From assembly GCA_020627705.1 (NCBI GenBank), contig JAHDGJ010000002.1, positions 62,001 to 126,000 of the forward strand: DNA of 64,000 bases, read 5' to 3'. The DNA is from Saprospiraceae bacterium (GTDB taxonomy: Bacteria; Bacteroidota; Bacteroidia; Chitinophagales; Saprospiraceae). Position 1 is the stretch's first letter. Each line of letters opens with the position of its first letter. The notes under the pieces are model-generated. The model ran no database searches and was not told the origin of the DNA. It worked only from the letters and a program-made list of their open reading frames with translations. Below, one piece after another: positions 57,959 to 64,000 of this stretch. The translations under genes were made by a program, and so were the position numbers.

Positions 57959-59026
57959 ATGCAAAAACTGGTAATACTCATTTTTACCGTCTTCACGTTT
58001 AGTGAATTCAACCCTTTTGGTCCTGGCCTTACAGATTCCTACATTCAGGAGTATTCTTCCATAGCCATATCCGAAATGGAAAGGACAGGAATCCCTGCCT
58101 CAATAAAACTAGCGCAAGGACTTTTAGAATCAAATTGGGGTCGGTCGGATTTAGCTAAAAATGCAAACAATCATTTTGGAATAAAATGCGGAGCATCTTG
58201 GAAAGGAGAGCGGTATTTTAAAGAAGACGATGATTATCACAATGGCCAATTGATTGCGAGTTGTTTTAGGGCTTATACAAGTCCAAAAGAATCTTACGAA
58301 GCCCACAGTAACTTTTTACGTTCACCTAGAAAATCAGGTAGATATGATTTTTTGTTTGCTTATCCTTCTACGGATTATATTTCTTGGGCCAAGGGATTAC
58401 AAAAGGCAGGCTATGCCACAGATCCAATGTATCCCGGAAAATTAATTCGAATAATCGAAAAATACCAACTGTACAAATACGACAAAGCACCCAAAGAAAT
58501 AGAAACAACCAAACCCTCCTATAGTGATAACAGAACCATTATCGCCGTAGAACCTAATGCGATTGTTGAGACTAGAGCGAATGATGTAGAACACTTTCAA
58601 GATCGAATTGAGCAAATTAATTCGATCTCCATGGTACGAGCTAGAGAGGGGGAATCTCCCCTCGCTATAGCTCTACTTTTTGGGGTTTCATTTGAAGATT
58701 TAAAATCTTTTAACGAACGGCTTCCAGATAAAAATGAAGTGCTCAAGGCAGGGGAGATCGTTTTTTTAGGAAAAAAGAAGAGATCCTTTGAAGGTGCAAA
58801 AAAGGTGCATGAAGTACAGCATGGAGAAACCATGTATATGATTGCGCAACAATACGGATTGCGATTATCTAGTTTAAATGCAAAAAATCGAATGCCAGGA
58901 AGTGCCATTCCTTTGGCTGGTGAAAAAATATATTTAAAGCGCAAAGTTCCGGCTACAAAAAGACCAAAGTTCACGACTTCTCGTTCGTTAAAATCCAAAA
59001 AGAAATATCTTTTTGAAGAAGGATAG
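57959..59026 (+). CDS. Glucosaminidase-domain peptidoglycan hydrolase with LysM modules
   Basis: The ATG at 57959 begins a signal peptide (MQKLVILIFTVFTFSEFNPF); the GTG at 57941 is less likely. Residues about 35-185 are a Flg_hydrolase/glucosaminidase domain (GIPASIKLAQGLLESNWGRS, the catalytic Glu; NNHFGIKCG; YRAYTSPKESYEAHSNFL-like helix; KGLQKAGYATDP). Residues about 230-270 and 285-335 are two LysM modules (REGESPLAIALLFGVSFEDL, HGETMYMIAQQYGLRLSSLN). It cuts the GlcNAc-MurNAc bond outside the inner membrane, with LysM binding peptidoglycan. Single gene. Confidence 0.92.
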   Translation: MQKLVILIFTVFTFSEFNPFGPGLTDSYIQEYSSIAISEMERTGIPASIKLAQGLLESNWGRSDLAKNANNHFGIKCGASWKGERYFKEDDDYHNGQLIASCFRAYTSPKESYEAHSNFLRSPRKSGRYDFLFAYPSTDYISWAKGLQKAGYATDPMYPGKLIRIIEKYQLYKYDKAPKEIETTKPSYSDNRTIIAVEPNAIVETRANDVEHFQDRIEQINSISMVRAREGESPLAIALLFGVSFEDLKSFNERLPDKNEVLKAGEIVFLGKKKRSFEGAKKVHEVQHGETMYMIAQQYGLRLSSLNAKNRMPGSAIPLAGEKIYLKRKVPATKRPKFTTSRSLKSKKKYLFEEG

Positions 59027-59136
59027 TTTGTAATCCTTACGAGTTCCGAGTATATATTGCCAGTAAAAAGCTAGATAAATTTTCAGCCTTTTTTAAGGCA
59101 TGTTCTTTTTTAGTAATATTACTTCCAAATTCAATT

Positions 59137-59841
59137 ATGAAAAAGTGGATAATCTTTGTCTTTTTCGGATTCTTGACAATACCAACTTTTGCACAAGGGA
59201 GCTTTTGGTTTGGGCCTAAATTTGGTCCTTCGATTGGTACGCAAGTTTGGAATGGCCTTGATCAACAACCTTTGCTTGCTTCGCACGCTGCTTTTTTTCT
59301 AGAAAGTTTTGCCGATGAAGATGACAGTGGGACGCTTTTTGCTCAATTGGGTTATCATGTTAGAGGAAGTTCTTTACGTCAAGGCGGGGTAATATTTGAT
59401 GTGTTTAGTACAGGATTCGAATTTAGAAACGCATCACTTTTATTGGGTGCAAAGCGCTTCATACCCATGGAATCTAAAAACAAAGCCTATTATTTGGTTG
59501 GTGCAAGACTAGAATACACGCTCAGTACAAATCTTAAGGATTTTGAGAACAGTCAATTTGCAACTTTTTATCCTTTTGATGCCTTTGTGAATAAGTGGAA
59601 CTATGGCTTGACTATTGGAGCAGGTTATTCGATTCCTTTATCAGAAAAAATTGGAGTCTTTGTGGAGGCGACCATACACCCTGATCTTTCTTATCAATAT
59701 CAGCAGCCAGCGTTGGGAAATGTGGTAGTCCCAAGTCCTTTTGGTGGTTCATCAACTTTAAGTGAACGGCAAATTAGAAATTTAAGCTTAGAAGTATCCA
59801 TAGGATTTAATTTTCTACGGAAGGTGGTCTACGTAGATTGA
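59137..59841 (+). CDS. Outer-membrane beta-barrel protein, type unknown
   Basis: A signal peptide (MKKWIIFVFFGFLTIPTFAQ) precedes 215 residues of alternating amphipathic strands (FGPKFGPSIGTQVWNG, LFAQLGYHVRGSSLRQG, YYLVGARLEYTLSTNLKD, NYGLTIGAGYSIPL, VFVEATIHPDLSYQYQQP) ending in an aromatic-rich SIGFNFLRKVVYV. That pattern fits a small outer-membrane barrel. I do not recognise a family. A short hairpin GCCTTTTTTAAGGC sits at about 59085-59099 upstream of it and may terminate the glucosaminidase gene. Confidence 0.82.
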   Translation: MKKWIIFVFFGFLTIPTFAQGSFWFGPKFGPSIGTQVWNGLDQQPLLASHAAFFLESFADEDDSGTLFAQLGYHVRGSSLRQGGVIFDVFSTGFEFRNASLLLGAKRFIPMESKNKAYYLVGARLEYTLSTNLKDFENSQFATFYPFDAFVNKWNYGLTIGAGYSIPLSEKIGVFVEATIHPDLSYQYQQPALGNVVVPSPFGGSSTLSERQIRNLSLEVSIGFNFLRKVVYVD

Positions 59842-59930
59842 TGGTTTGAGTGTATGGGCAGTAAAAAGGGATAATGCAACAGCAATGTTTTGAAAATTTA
59901 TTGTGATGATTATCCCCTTTTGATATATGA

Positions 59931-60623
59931 CTACTTGGAGTCTTTTTTGAAAATGTTTATTTTCCTACTTGTTTCTATTTGATTTTCTAACTCGTCAGTT
60001 GCTTTTTCTGCACGCTCAATTTTTTCCTTTTTCGACTTATAATCTTCGTTACTGACTTTTCCTTCTTTTCTATCTTTTTCAAGTTTGTCTCGGGACTCTT
60101 TGATTTTCTTCCGAGCAGACTTTACCTTTTCGTCTTTGTTGTCTAAATTTTCTTTTAGTTTTTTGCTTTTTTCATTGCGATTTAATTTGGCTTGACGAGC
60201 ACGTTCTTGGCCAAACTCCTTTCCTTTTAATTCACCTTTATTTCGACCATACGCGTTTCCTTTATTTTCTTTATCGCTCTTTCTTTTACCATCAATCTCA
60301 TCATTATCCTTATCTCTCTTATTCTTTTCTTTTCCCTTTCCACGATCTTTTCTATCATCCTTTTCCATATCGGAATCATCGTTGCGGACTTTTTTGCCCT
60401 TACCTTTACCTTTACCCTTACCCTTTCCTCGAGTGTCTTCCATTTCATTTTCTATACCTTCTTCCAACTCGTCTACCTTTTTATTGGCTTGATCCTTTGC
60501 TTTTTTAGATTTCATTTCTTTCATCTCTTTACCTTTGCCTTTTCCCTTCCCTTGGGCAAACATAGGCCCAGTGGCAAAAATGAATGCCAAACTAAATAAT
60601 ATGGTTGCTATTGTTTTTTTCAT
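59931..60623 (-). CDS. Secreted Lys/Gly/Asp/Glu-rich low-complexity protein
   Basis: A signal peptide (MKKTIATILFSLAFIFATGP, then MFAQ) is followed by 200 residues dominated by Lys, Glu, Asp, Gly and Arg with no hydrophobic core. Two GKGKGKGK arrays (residues about 26-32 and 66-76) border charged coiled-coil-like segments (KKLKENLDNKDEKVKSARKK, KESRDKLEKDRKEGKVSNED). It may be a disordered or single-helix polyelectrolyte that sticks to nucleic acid or polysaccharide in the matrix. It is the last of three minus-strand genes of unknown function after lpxH. Confidence 0.8.
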   Translation of the reverse strand: MKKTIATILFSLAFIFATGPMFAQGKGKGKGKEMKEMKSKKAKDQANKKVDELEEGIENEMEDTRGKGKGKGKGKGKKVRNDDSDMEKDDRKDRGKGKEKNKRDKDNDEIDGKRKSDKENKGNAYGRNKGELKGKEFGQERARQAKLNRNEKSKKLKENLDNKDEKVKSARKKIKESRDKLEKDRKEGKVSNEDYKSKKEKIERAEKATDELENQIETSRKINIFKKDSK

Positions 60624-60628
60624 TGATT

Positions 60629-60838
60629 TTAGTTTAAGTCATCTAATAATTCATCCAATGCTTTCGAGGATTTCTCAAGATTAGCATTCAGACTATCCAA
60701 TGTATTGACCGCTTCTTCGTCCTCGAGAATTTCTGTTTTTAAATTGCTTTCTTTTTGGCGTTCAATGGTTTCATTTTTTTTGCAACCTTCGATTACAAAC
60801 ACACCCCAAAGTATTAGTAAGAGTAACTTTTTATTCAT
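60629..60838 (-). CDS. Small lipoprotein
   Basis: The ATG at 60838 gives a 69-residue lipoprotein (MNKKLLLLILWGVFVIEGC, lipid Cys19). The upstream ATG at 60889 would add residues overlapping the preceding stop and is less likely. The mature part is short and helical (ETERQKESNLKTEILEDEEA-like; then NTLDSLNANLEKSSKALDEL). It lies 5 bp before the Lys-rich secreted protein gene. Function unknown. Confidence 0.7.
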   Translation of the reverse strand: MNKKLLLLILWGVFVIEGCKKNETIERQKESNLKTEILEDEEAVNTLDSLNANLEKSSKALDELLDDLN

Positions 60839-60885
60839 GATGTTAGAAATAAGTATATAAATTAAGATAGATTTTTTTTGAGAAG

Positions 60886-61725
60886 TCACTTTTTAGTCTG
60901 TTGAACCCCATGAGGCAAAAGTATGTAGTTATATTTTTGACCAATCCTAATTTGCTTCCATTCTTTTTTGTTGCTTTCGTCCAGGCCTTCTATTTGAAAA
61001 AAGTCGTAGAATTTTGTGGAATACGAAAAGGCTCCTTTTTCGGTTCTGTAAATGATTTGATCGCCCTTGATTTGAAAATCTTTTAGATCCTTTAAAGAAA
61101 GTATTTTGATAAACTGTCCTAAGTTGTCAAACATTAAAATCCCATCTTGAGGACTATTTACAAAGACCATGTTATTGTGTTCTACAATTTTGATTGGGTT
61201 GATTTGATCCAAGTAAAGTGAATTGAGGTTTAGACTTTCGCCGAAAAGATTTCCTATTTCATTTATTTTCTTCAATTGAAAAGTCGTCGGGTCGTAGATC
61301 CAGATTTTGTTGTCATTAGAAATTCCGATGGCATTTATATCTGTGAAGCCAAAATCTTTGAGGTCTATTCTTGAACGTTCCGAAAGGGCGTTGTCAAGAT
61401 TCACCACAATATCGTAATCATCATAAAAGACTAATATTTTTTGGGGGTTATTAACATCAATACTAGAGATATAACCCAAGCGATCGTTTTCGTATTGATG
61501 CTTTTTTTGATTCTGAACATCATATAGATTGACCTTGTTTTGGTATACCCAATAAAGGTTGCCCAGTTTATCAAGCTCGATAAAGTCTATGGGTTCATTT
61601 AGGAATAAAGTAGAATCCTTTTCAATACCGATCAAAGAGGGTTTGTCCGAAAAAAGGGCTTCGGAGTTTTGCATTGTGCATTGGAAGAAGAGAAAACTAA
61701 GAAGTAATAATTTCCAAATTTTCAT
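60886..61725 (-). CDS. Lipoprotein with beta-propeller-like repeats
   Basis: I use the ATG at 61725 (MKIWKLLLLSFLFFQCTMQN, lipid Cys16); the ATG at 61770 lies further inside the lpxH gene. The rest is a series of beta units such as NEPIDFIELDKLGNLYWVYQ, NAIGISNDNKIWIYDPTTFQ and ILMFDNLGQFIKILSLKDL, like a six-bladed NHL/TolB propeller. It overlaps the lpxH 3' end by 29 bp and is followed by the small lipoprotein gene with 47 bp between. No exact family known. Confidence 0.8.
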   Translation of the reverse strand: MKIWKLLLLSFLFFQCTMQNSEALFSDKPSLIGIEKDSTLFLNEPIDFIELDKLGNLYWVYQNKVNLYDVQNQKKHQYENDRLGYISSIDVNNPQKILVFYDDYDIVVNLDNALSERSRIDLKDFGFTDINAIGISNDNKIWIYDPTTFQLKKINEIGNLFGESLNLNSLYLDQINPIKIVEHNNMVFVNSPQDGILMFDNLGQFIKILSLKDLKDFQIKGDQIIYRTEKGAFSYSTKFYDFFQIEGLDESNKKEWKQIRIGQKYNYILLPHGVQQTKK

Positions 61726-62476
61726 TTTCAAAACTTTTGATTGAAAGGGTTTGGCCATTAAAAACCGCATAACTATTAAAACTTATCATATCACCCAAGT
61801 TTATGTATCTGCTCTTCTTGTTACTTAGTGTAACATCAAAAACGAGATGACGGTGTCCAAAAATGAAATAATCTATCGAATCATCCTCTTGGAGAAAATT
61901 TTCGCAAAATTGGTAAAGCCATTCCTTTTTTAAATTGGTATACACAGATTTCTTCACACCTAGTTTTCCATTTTTCTGAGATATTGCCCTCATCAACCGT
62001 ATGGAAAGATTGGGATGCAGTCTGGCAAACAGCCATTTGTTAATTGGGTTCCTTAAGATGGATTTTAAAACCTTATACTTACGATCTCCAGGTCCTAATC
62101 CATCACCATGACTAAGAAAGAAACGTTTTTCATTGCTTTGAAGTATAAACTTGTCAGAATGTATAACGACACCTATTTCTTGGCTTAGATAAGCTTTCAA
62201 CCACATATCATGGTTTCCATGAAATAAATGAACATCTATTCCTGCGTCAACAAAAGCTGCGATTTTACCCAAAAAGCGTACGTGTCCTTTGGGTACTACT
62301 TCTTTAAATTCAAACCAATAATCAAAACAATCACCTAGGATAAAGAGACTTTTGCAATCGTCTTGTATATGATTGAGCCATCGAATTATTTTTTTTTCTC
62401 TTTCCTGACTAGATTCGTTAAAATCATCAGTCCCTAAATGAAAATCAGAAACGAAGTATAGATTTTTACCGGGCAT
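61697..62476 (-). CDS. lpxH: UDP-2,3-diacylglucosamine diphosphatase LpxH
   Basis: This 259-residue calcineurin-like phosphoesterase has all metal motifs: D11 and H13 in VSDFHLG, D49 in LFILGDCFDYWFE, N88-H89 in HGNHD, plus LSHGDG and FIFGHRHLVF. FDYWFE after GDC is typical of LpxH. It removes UMP from UDP-2,3-diacylglucosamine in lipid A synthesis. The gene begins 222 bp after the rhomboid stop, with an RNA-like structure between. Confidence 0.92.
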   Translation of the reverse strand: MPGKNLYFVSDFHLGTDDFNESSQEREKKIIRWLNHIQDDCKSLFILGDCFDYWFEFKEVVPKGHVRFLGKIAAFVDAGIDVHLFHGNHDMWLKAYLSQEIGVVIHSDKFILQSNEKRFFLSHGDGLGPGDRKYKVLKSILRNPINKWLFARLHPNLSIRLMRAISQKNGKLGVKKSVYTNLKKEWLYQFCENFLQEDDSIDYFIFGHRHLVFDVTLSNKKSRYINLGDMISFNSYAVFNGQTLSIKSFENENLEIITS

Positions 62477-62522
62477 AGCTCATGTAAAGATCAACAATAT
62501 AGTCTATTCAAAAAAGTCCAAT

Positions 62523-62550
62523 AAAAAAGGGCCTTCACTTCTGAGGCCCT
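62523..62550 (-). terminator. Intrinsic terminator downstream of the rhomboid gene
   Basis: A 7-bp GC-rich stem AGGGCCT/AGGCCCT followed on the minus strand by TTTTTT. It ends transcription from the rhomboid strand before lpxH starts at 62476. Confidence 0.8.
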
Positions 62551-62698
62551 ATACGTAATGCTGATCAAATACAATTGAAACAAGCTGTTTGCTCTATCAA
62601 TCACCTTTAAGACTTCCTCAAAGGCGACCTAGATAACAGATCGTCTCTGTTTTAGTCTTTGTTTAACTAAGACGTTAGGAAAATTTTAAAATCGTAGA
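62523..62698 (-). ncRNA. Candidate structured RNA or long 3' UTR with intrinsic terminator
   Basis: The 222-bp gap after the rhomboid stop has no ORF but on the minus strand holds an 11-bp hairpin (arms 62618-62628 and 62600-62610, loop 62611-62617) and ends in a strong terminator: AGGGCCT, loop of 9, AGGCCCT (62528-62550) followed by six Us. No internal TAnnTTTG box is seen, so it may be the rhomboid 3' UTR rather than an independent RNA. Confidence 0.3.
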
Positions 62699-63373
62699 TC
62701 AGGCGTAACTATTTCGATTTTTATCGTGGATGCTTCGTTTCATGGGAATGCCTAATAATGCTCCGAAAACAAACCCTCCAATATGTGCCCACCAAGCCAC
62801 TCCGCCTGATTGAGCAGATTCCGGACCTAAAGAACCCAGCCCAGAAAATAAATTTTGAACAAACCAAATACCAAGAAAAATCAATGCCGTCATTTGAAAC
62901 GGCTTGAAAAAAAGAAATCGGATTTTAATCTTTGATTTAGGAAACATGACAATGTAGGCCCCTAGTACTGCTGCAATGGCGCCACTTGCGCCAACAGTTG
63001 GCACTGTACTACTAGGGTAAAAAAGAATATGGATAGCACTTGCGACCAACCCACCCATAAGATAAAACAATACAAACCTTGCTGGTCCTATGACAGATTC
63101 TATGTTGTCTGCAAAAACCCACAGAAACAGCATGTTACCCACAATGTGTAAAAAACCAGCATGAAGAAAAATACTGGTAAGTAGTGTAAATAAATCTTCT
63201 CCATTCATGATCTCCAAAGGAATGGTTCCAAAATGAATCATGAAACGTTTGCAATCTGGAGTGGCCAAGGTCAATTGATAAAGGAACACTAAAACATTGG
63301 CAACCAAAAAAGCATAAGCAAAAATTGGTTTGTGCTGGCCTATGTTGGGATCATCTCCTACGGGGAAAAACAT
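62699..63373 (-). CDS. Rhomboid-family intramembrane serine protease
   Basis: This 224-residue membrane protein has the rhomboid catalytic dyad S130 in TVGASGAIAAVLGA and H197 in WWAHIGGFVFG, the N-terminal FLHAGFLHIVGNMLFLWVFAD (HxxxN region, six-helix core) and ARFVLFYLMGGLVAS. It has about six membrane helices and no extra domain. It cuts single-pass membrane substrates. It is upstream of the terminator and unstructured gap before lpxH. Confidence 0.94.
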   Translation of the reverse strand: MFFPVGDDPNIGQHKPIFAYAFLVANVLVFLYQLTLATPDCKRFMIHFGTIPLEIMNGEDLFTLLTSIFLHAGFLHIVGNMLFLWVFADNIESVIGPARFVLFYLMGGLVASAIHILFYPSSTVPTVGASGAIAAVLGAYIVMFPKSKIKIRFLFFKPFQMTALIFLGIWFVQNLFSGLGSLGPESAQSGGVAWWAHIGGFVFGALLGIPMKRSIHDKNRNSYA

Positions 63374-63449
63374 GAAAACGTATTTTGACCGAAGGTACTA
63401 AATAAGGGCAGTCCTATTTTTAAAAAATACATAAAACGATACCTCAAAC

Positions 63450-63487
63450 AAAAAGACCCAAATGAATTGCTTCATTTAGGTCTTTTT
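63450..63487. terminator. Terminator after the tRNA gene
   Basis: AAAAAGACC, CAAATGAA and the complementary TTCATTTAGGTCTTTTT form a stem around TTGC (63450-63486). It has A-run on the left and T-run on the right, so it can terminate on both strands. It lies directly behind the tRNA, 3 bp from its 3' end on the minus strand. Confidence 0.8.
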
Positions 63488-63489
63488 AG

Positions 63490-63563
63490 TAGCGTGAGGC
63501 GGGCTTGAACCGCCGACCTCGGGATTATGAATCACGCGCTCTAACCAGCTGAGCTACCACGCC
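63490..63563 (-). tRNA. tRNA with CAU anticodon (Met or Ile2)
   Basis: On the minus strand the sequence folds as acceptor GGCGTGG, D-arm GCTCAGCTGGTTAGAGC, anticodon loop TTCATAA (anticodon CAT), variable AGGTC, T-arm GGCGGTTCAAGCCCGCC and 3' acceptor TCACGCT with discriminator A. Acceptor pairs 1-72 and 7-66 are G-U. The anticodon stem CGTGA/TCCCG has one U29-C41 mismatch. CCA is not encoded. The sequence looks like elongator tRNA-Met rather than fMet (which lacks pair 1-72); lysidine-type tRNA-Ile2 cannot be ruled out. Confidence 0.93.
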
Positions 63564-63579
63564 GTTTTCCAAAGGAGTG

Positions 63580-63612
63580 CAAATATACTTGATTCAAAAA
63601 AGCTTAAGCAAG
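63580..63612 (-). promoter_or_regulatory. tRNA promoter with Bacteroidota consensus
   Basis: Minus-strand TATATTTG (63580-63587) matches TAnnTTTG, with CTTG (63609-63612) 21 bp upstream. The -7 box lies about 17 bp before the tRNA 5' end. This is the clearest housekeeping promoter in the window. Confidence 0.75.
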
Positions 63613-63654
63613 TTTTTTGGTAAAATTGAAGCATAAAATATAGATGCCCAAAAA

Positions 63655-64000
63655 CTAGTTTACTTTAAATTCTTTGGTCTTGGTTTGACTTTCAATATTC
63701 ATGGTTGGGACCTCATTGAGCAGCTTTACTTTCCCATTAAAGCAATAGCTTTTATTTTCAAAAATTAGTTTGGGATCCCCATCAAAATGAATCAAATCCT
63801 TCTTTCTAATAAAAATGGAAAAAATTTGATTCGGAAATTTTTTATCCAAGTTCAGCCATAAGTGTCCTTTTCTACTGTAGCGAGTTGAAACAACATGTCC
63901 GCACACGGAAATTTTCTTACCACTTTTGGCGAAACGACCAGCATTCTTGGAATTAAAATGATTTGCTGGCAGACTTGGAGCATAAATGGGTTCTTTGTTG
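63655..64000 (-). CDS. OB-fold-like protein, 5' partial at window edge
   Basis: The frame is open from the right edge, with no stop before 63657; the GTG at 63904-63906 is not a needed start. Residues seen include NHFNSKNAGRFAKSGKKISV, then CGHVVSTRYSRKGHLWLNLD, KKFPNQIFSIFI and FNGKVKLLNEVPTMNIES. The GKKISVCGHV...FLNLDKKFPNQ pattern is common in Bacteroidota proteins with an OB-like nucleic-acid-binding fold at the end of a longer, sometimes exported protein. I cannot say what the rest of the protein is. Confidence 0.7.
   Translation of the reverse strand, partial: NKEPIYAPSLPANHFNSKNAGRFAKSGKKISVCGHVVSTRYSRKGHLWLNLDKKFPNQIFSIFIRKKDLIHFDGDPKLIFENKSYCFNGKVKLLNEVPTMNIESQTKTKEFKVN

Noticed and set aside
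60227-60448. Basic ORF inside the Lys-rich gene in another frame
   Set aside because: Composition follows the GKGKGK codons in a shifted phase; no start context.
63612-63625. TTTTTTGGTAAAA upstream of the tRNA gene
   Set aside because: Single copy with no partner at 21 bp; overlapped by a good housekeeping promoter.

Overview
The window comes from a Bacteroidota chromosome, most plausibly Saprospiria, Cytophagia or a related group; the order cannot be fixed from the sequence. Evidence is the low GC content, short AT-rich gene starts without Shine-Dalgarno sequences, TAnnTTTG-type -7 promoter boxes, a type IX secretion C-terminal domain, two TonB-dependent receptors, YaiO/FAS1/DUF937 proteins and a complete paa operon. 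There is no phage, insertion sequence or CRISPR array. Both ends cut genes.

Region by region. (1) 1-5492 (+): an edge-truncated multi-spanning PTPS-related/GT-C-like membrane protein, a lipoprotein and a membrane-anchored GH5-like hydrolase. (2) 5507-16045: a STAS-flippase-GT4 exopolysaccharide operon, a TPR/YaiO outer-membrane protein, a tight H-NOX / hybrid histidine kinase / LytTR regulator / aldo-keto reductase operon, and a divergent T9SS-secreted protein. (3) 16098-26486: a sugar isomerase-like protein with a receptor, then NHEJ genes ligD and ku flanking a membrane-anchored coiled-coil/HhH protein and an OmpA-like protein, then a second receptor with a nuclease/phosphatase. (4) 26504-28887: ECF sigma factor, anti-sigma-like membrane protein and a beta-helix-like surface protein. 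(5) 29011-31714: TetR, acyl-CoA dehydrogenase and HMG-CoA lyase. (6) 31993-43327: FAS1 lipoprotein, fused E1 dehydrogenase with paaY, a His-rich DUF937-OmpA protein, a DUF4139 protein, an enoyl-CoA hydratase with paaZ, and RDD. (7) 43374-49403: SpoIIM-DUF4129-DUF4350-MoxR-DUF58 membrane/AAA+ operon. (8) 49404-57172: paaEABCDGHI, a decayed alpha/beta hydrolase and a TetR regulator. (9) 57229-64000: DUF937 protein, glucosaminidase/LysM, outer-membrane and lysine-rich secreted proteins, lpxH, rhomboid, tRNA(CAU) and an edge-truncated OB-fold-like protein.

The most interesting inference is a local nitric-oxide-to-surface circuit. The H-NOX protein keeps the haem His and the YxSxR motif but has Phe at the distal tyrosine position. 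It is translationally adjacent to a soluble hybrid kinase with its own receiver and HPt domains and a LytTR response regulator, giving a complete four-step phosphorelay (H334-D625-H766, then D55). Pairs of direct repeats with a period of exactly 21 bp, the geometry expected of LytTR binding sites, lie upstream of the YaiO gene and of the STAS-flippase-GT4 operon; a weaker pair lies upstream of the T9SS protein. All three promoters share a (G/C)ATCTTTG box at a matching phase from the repeats. This would tie haem-based gas sensing to exopolysaccharide and adhesin production.

Other new-looking signals are a tandem palindromic operator over the paa promoter and its TTG start, an intrinsic terminator for one operon hidden antisense in the end of the convergent GH5 gene, and an alpha/beta hydrolase pseudogene that has lost its nucleophile region.
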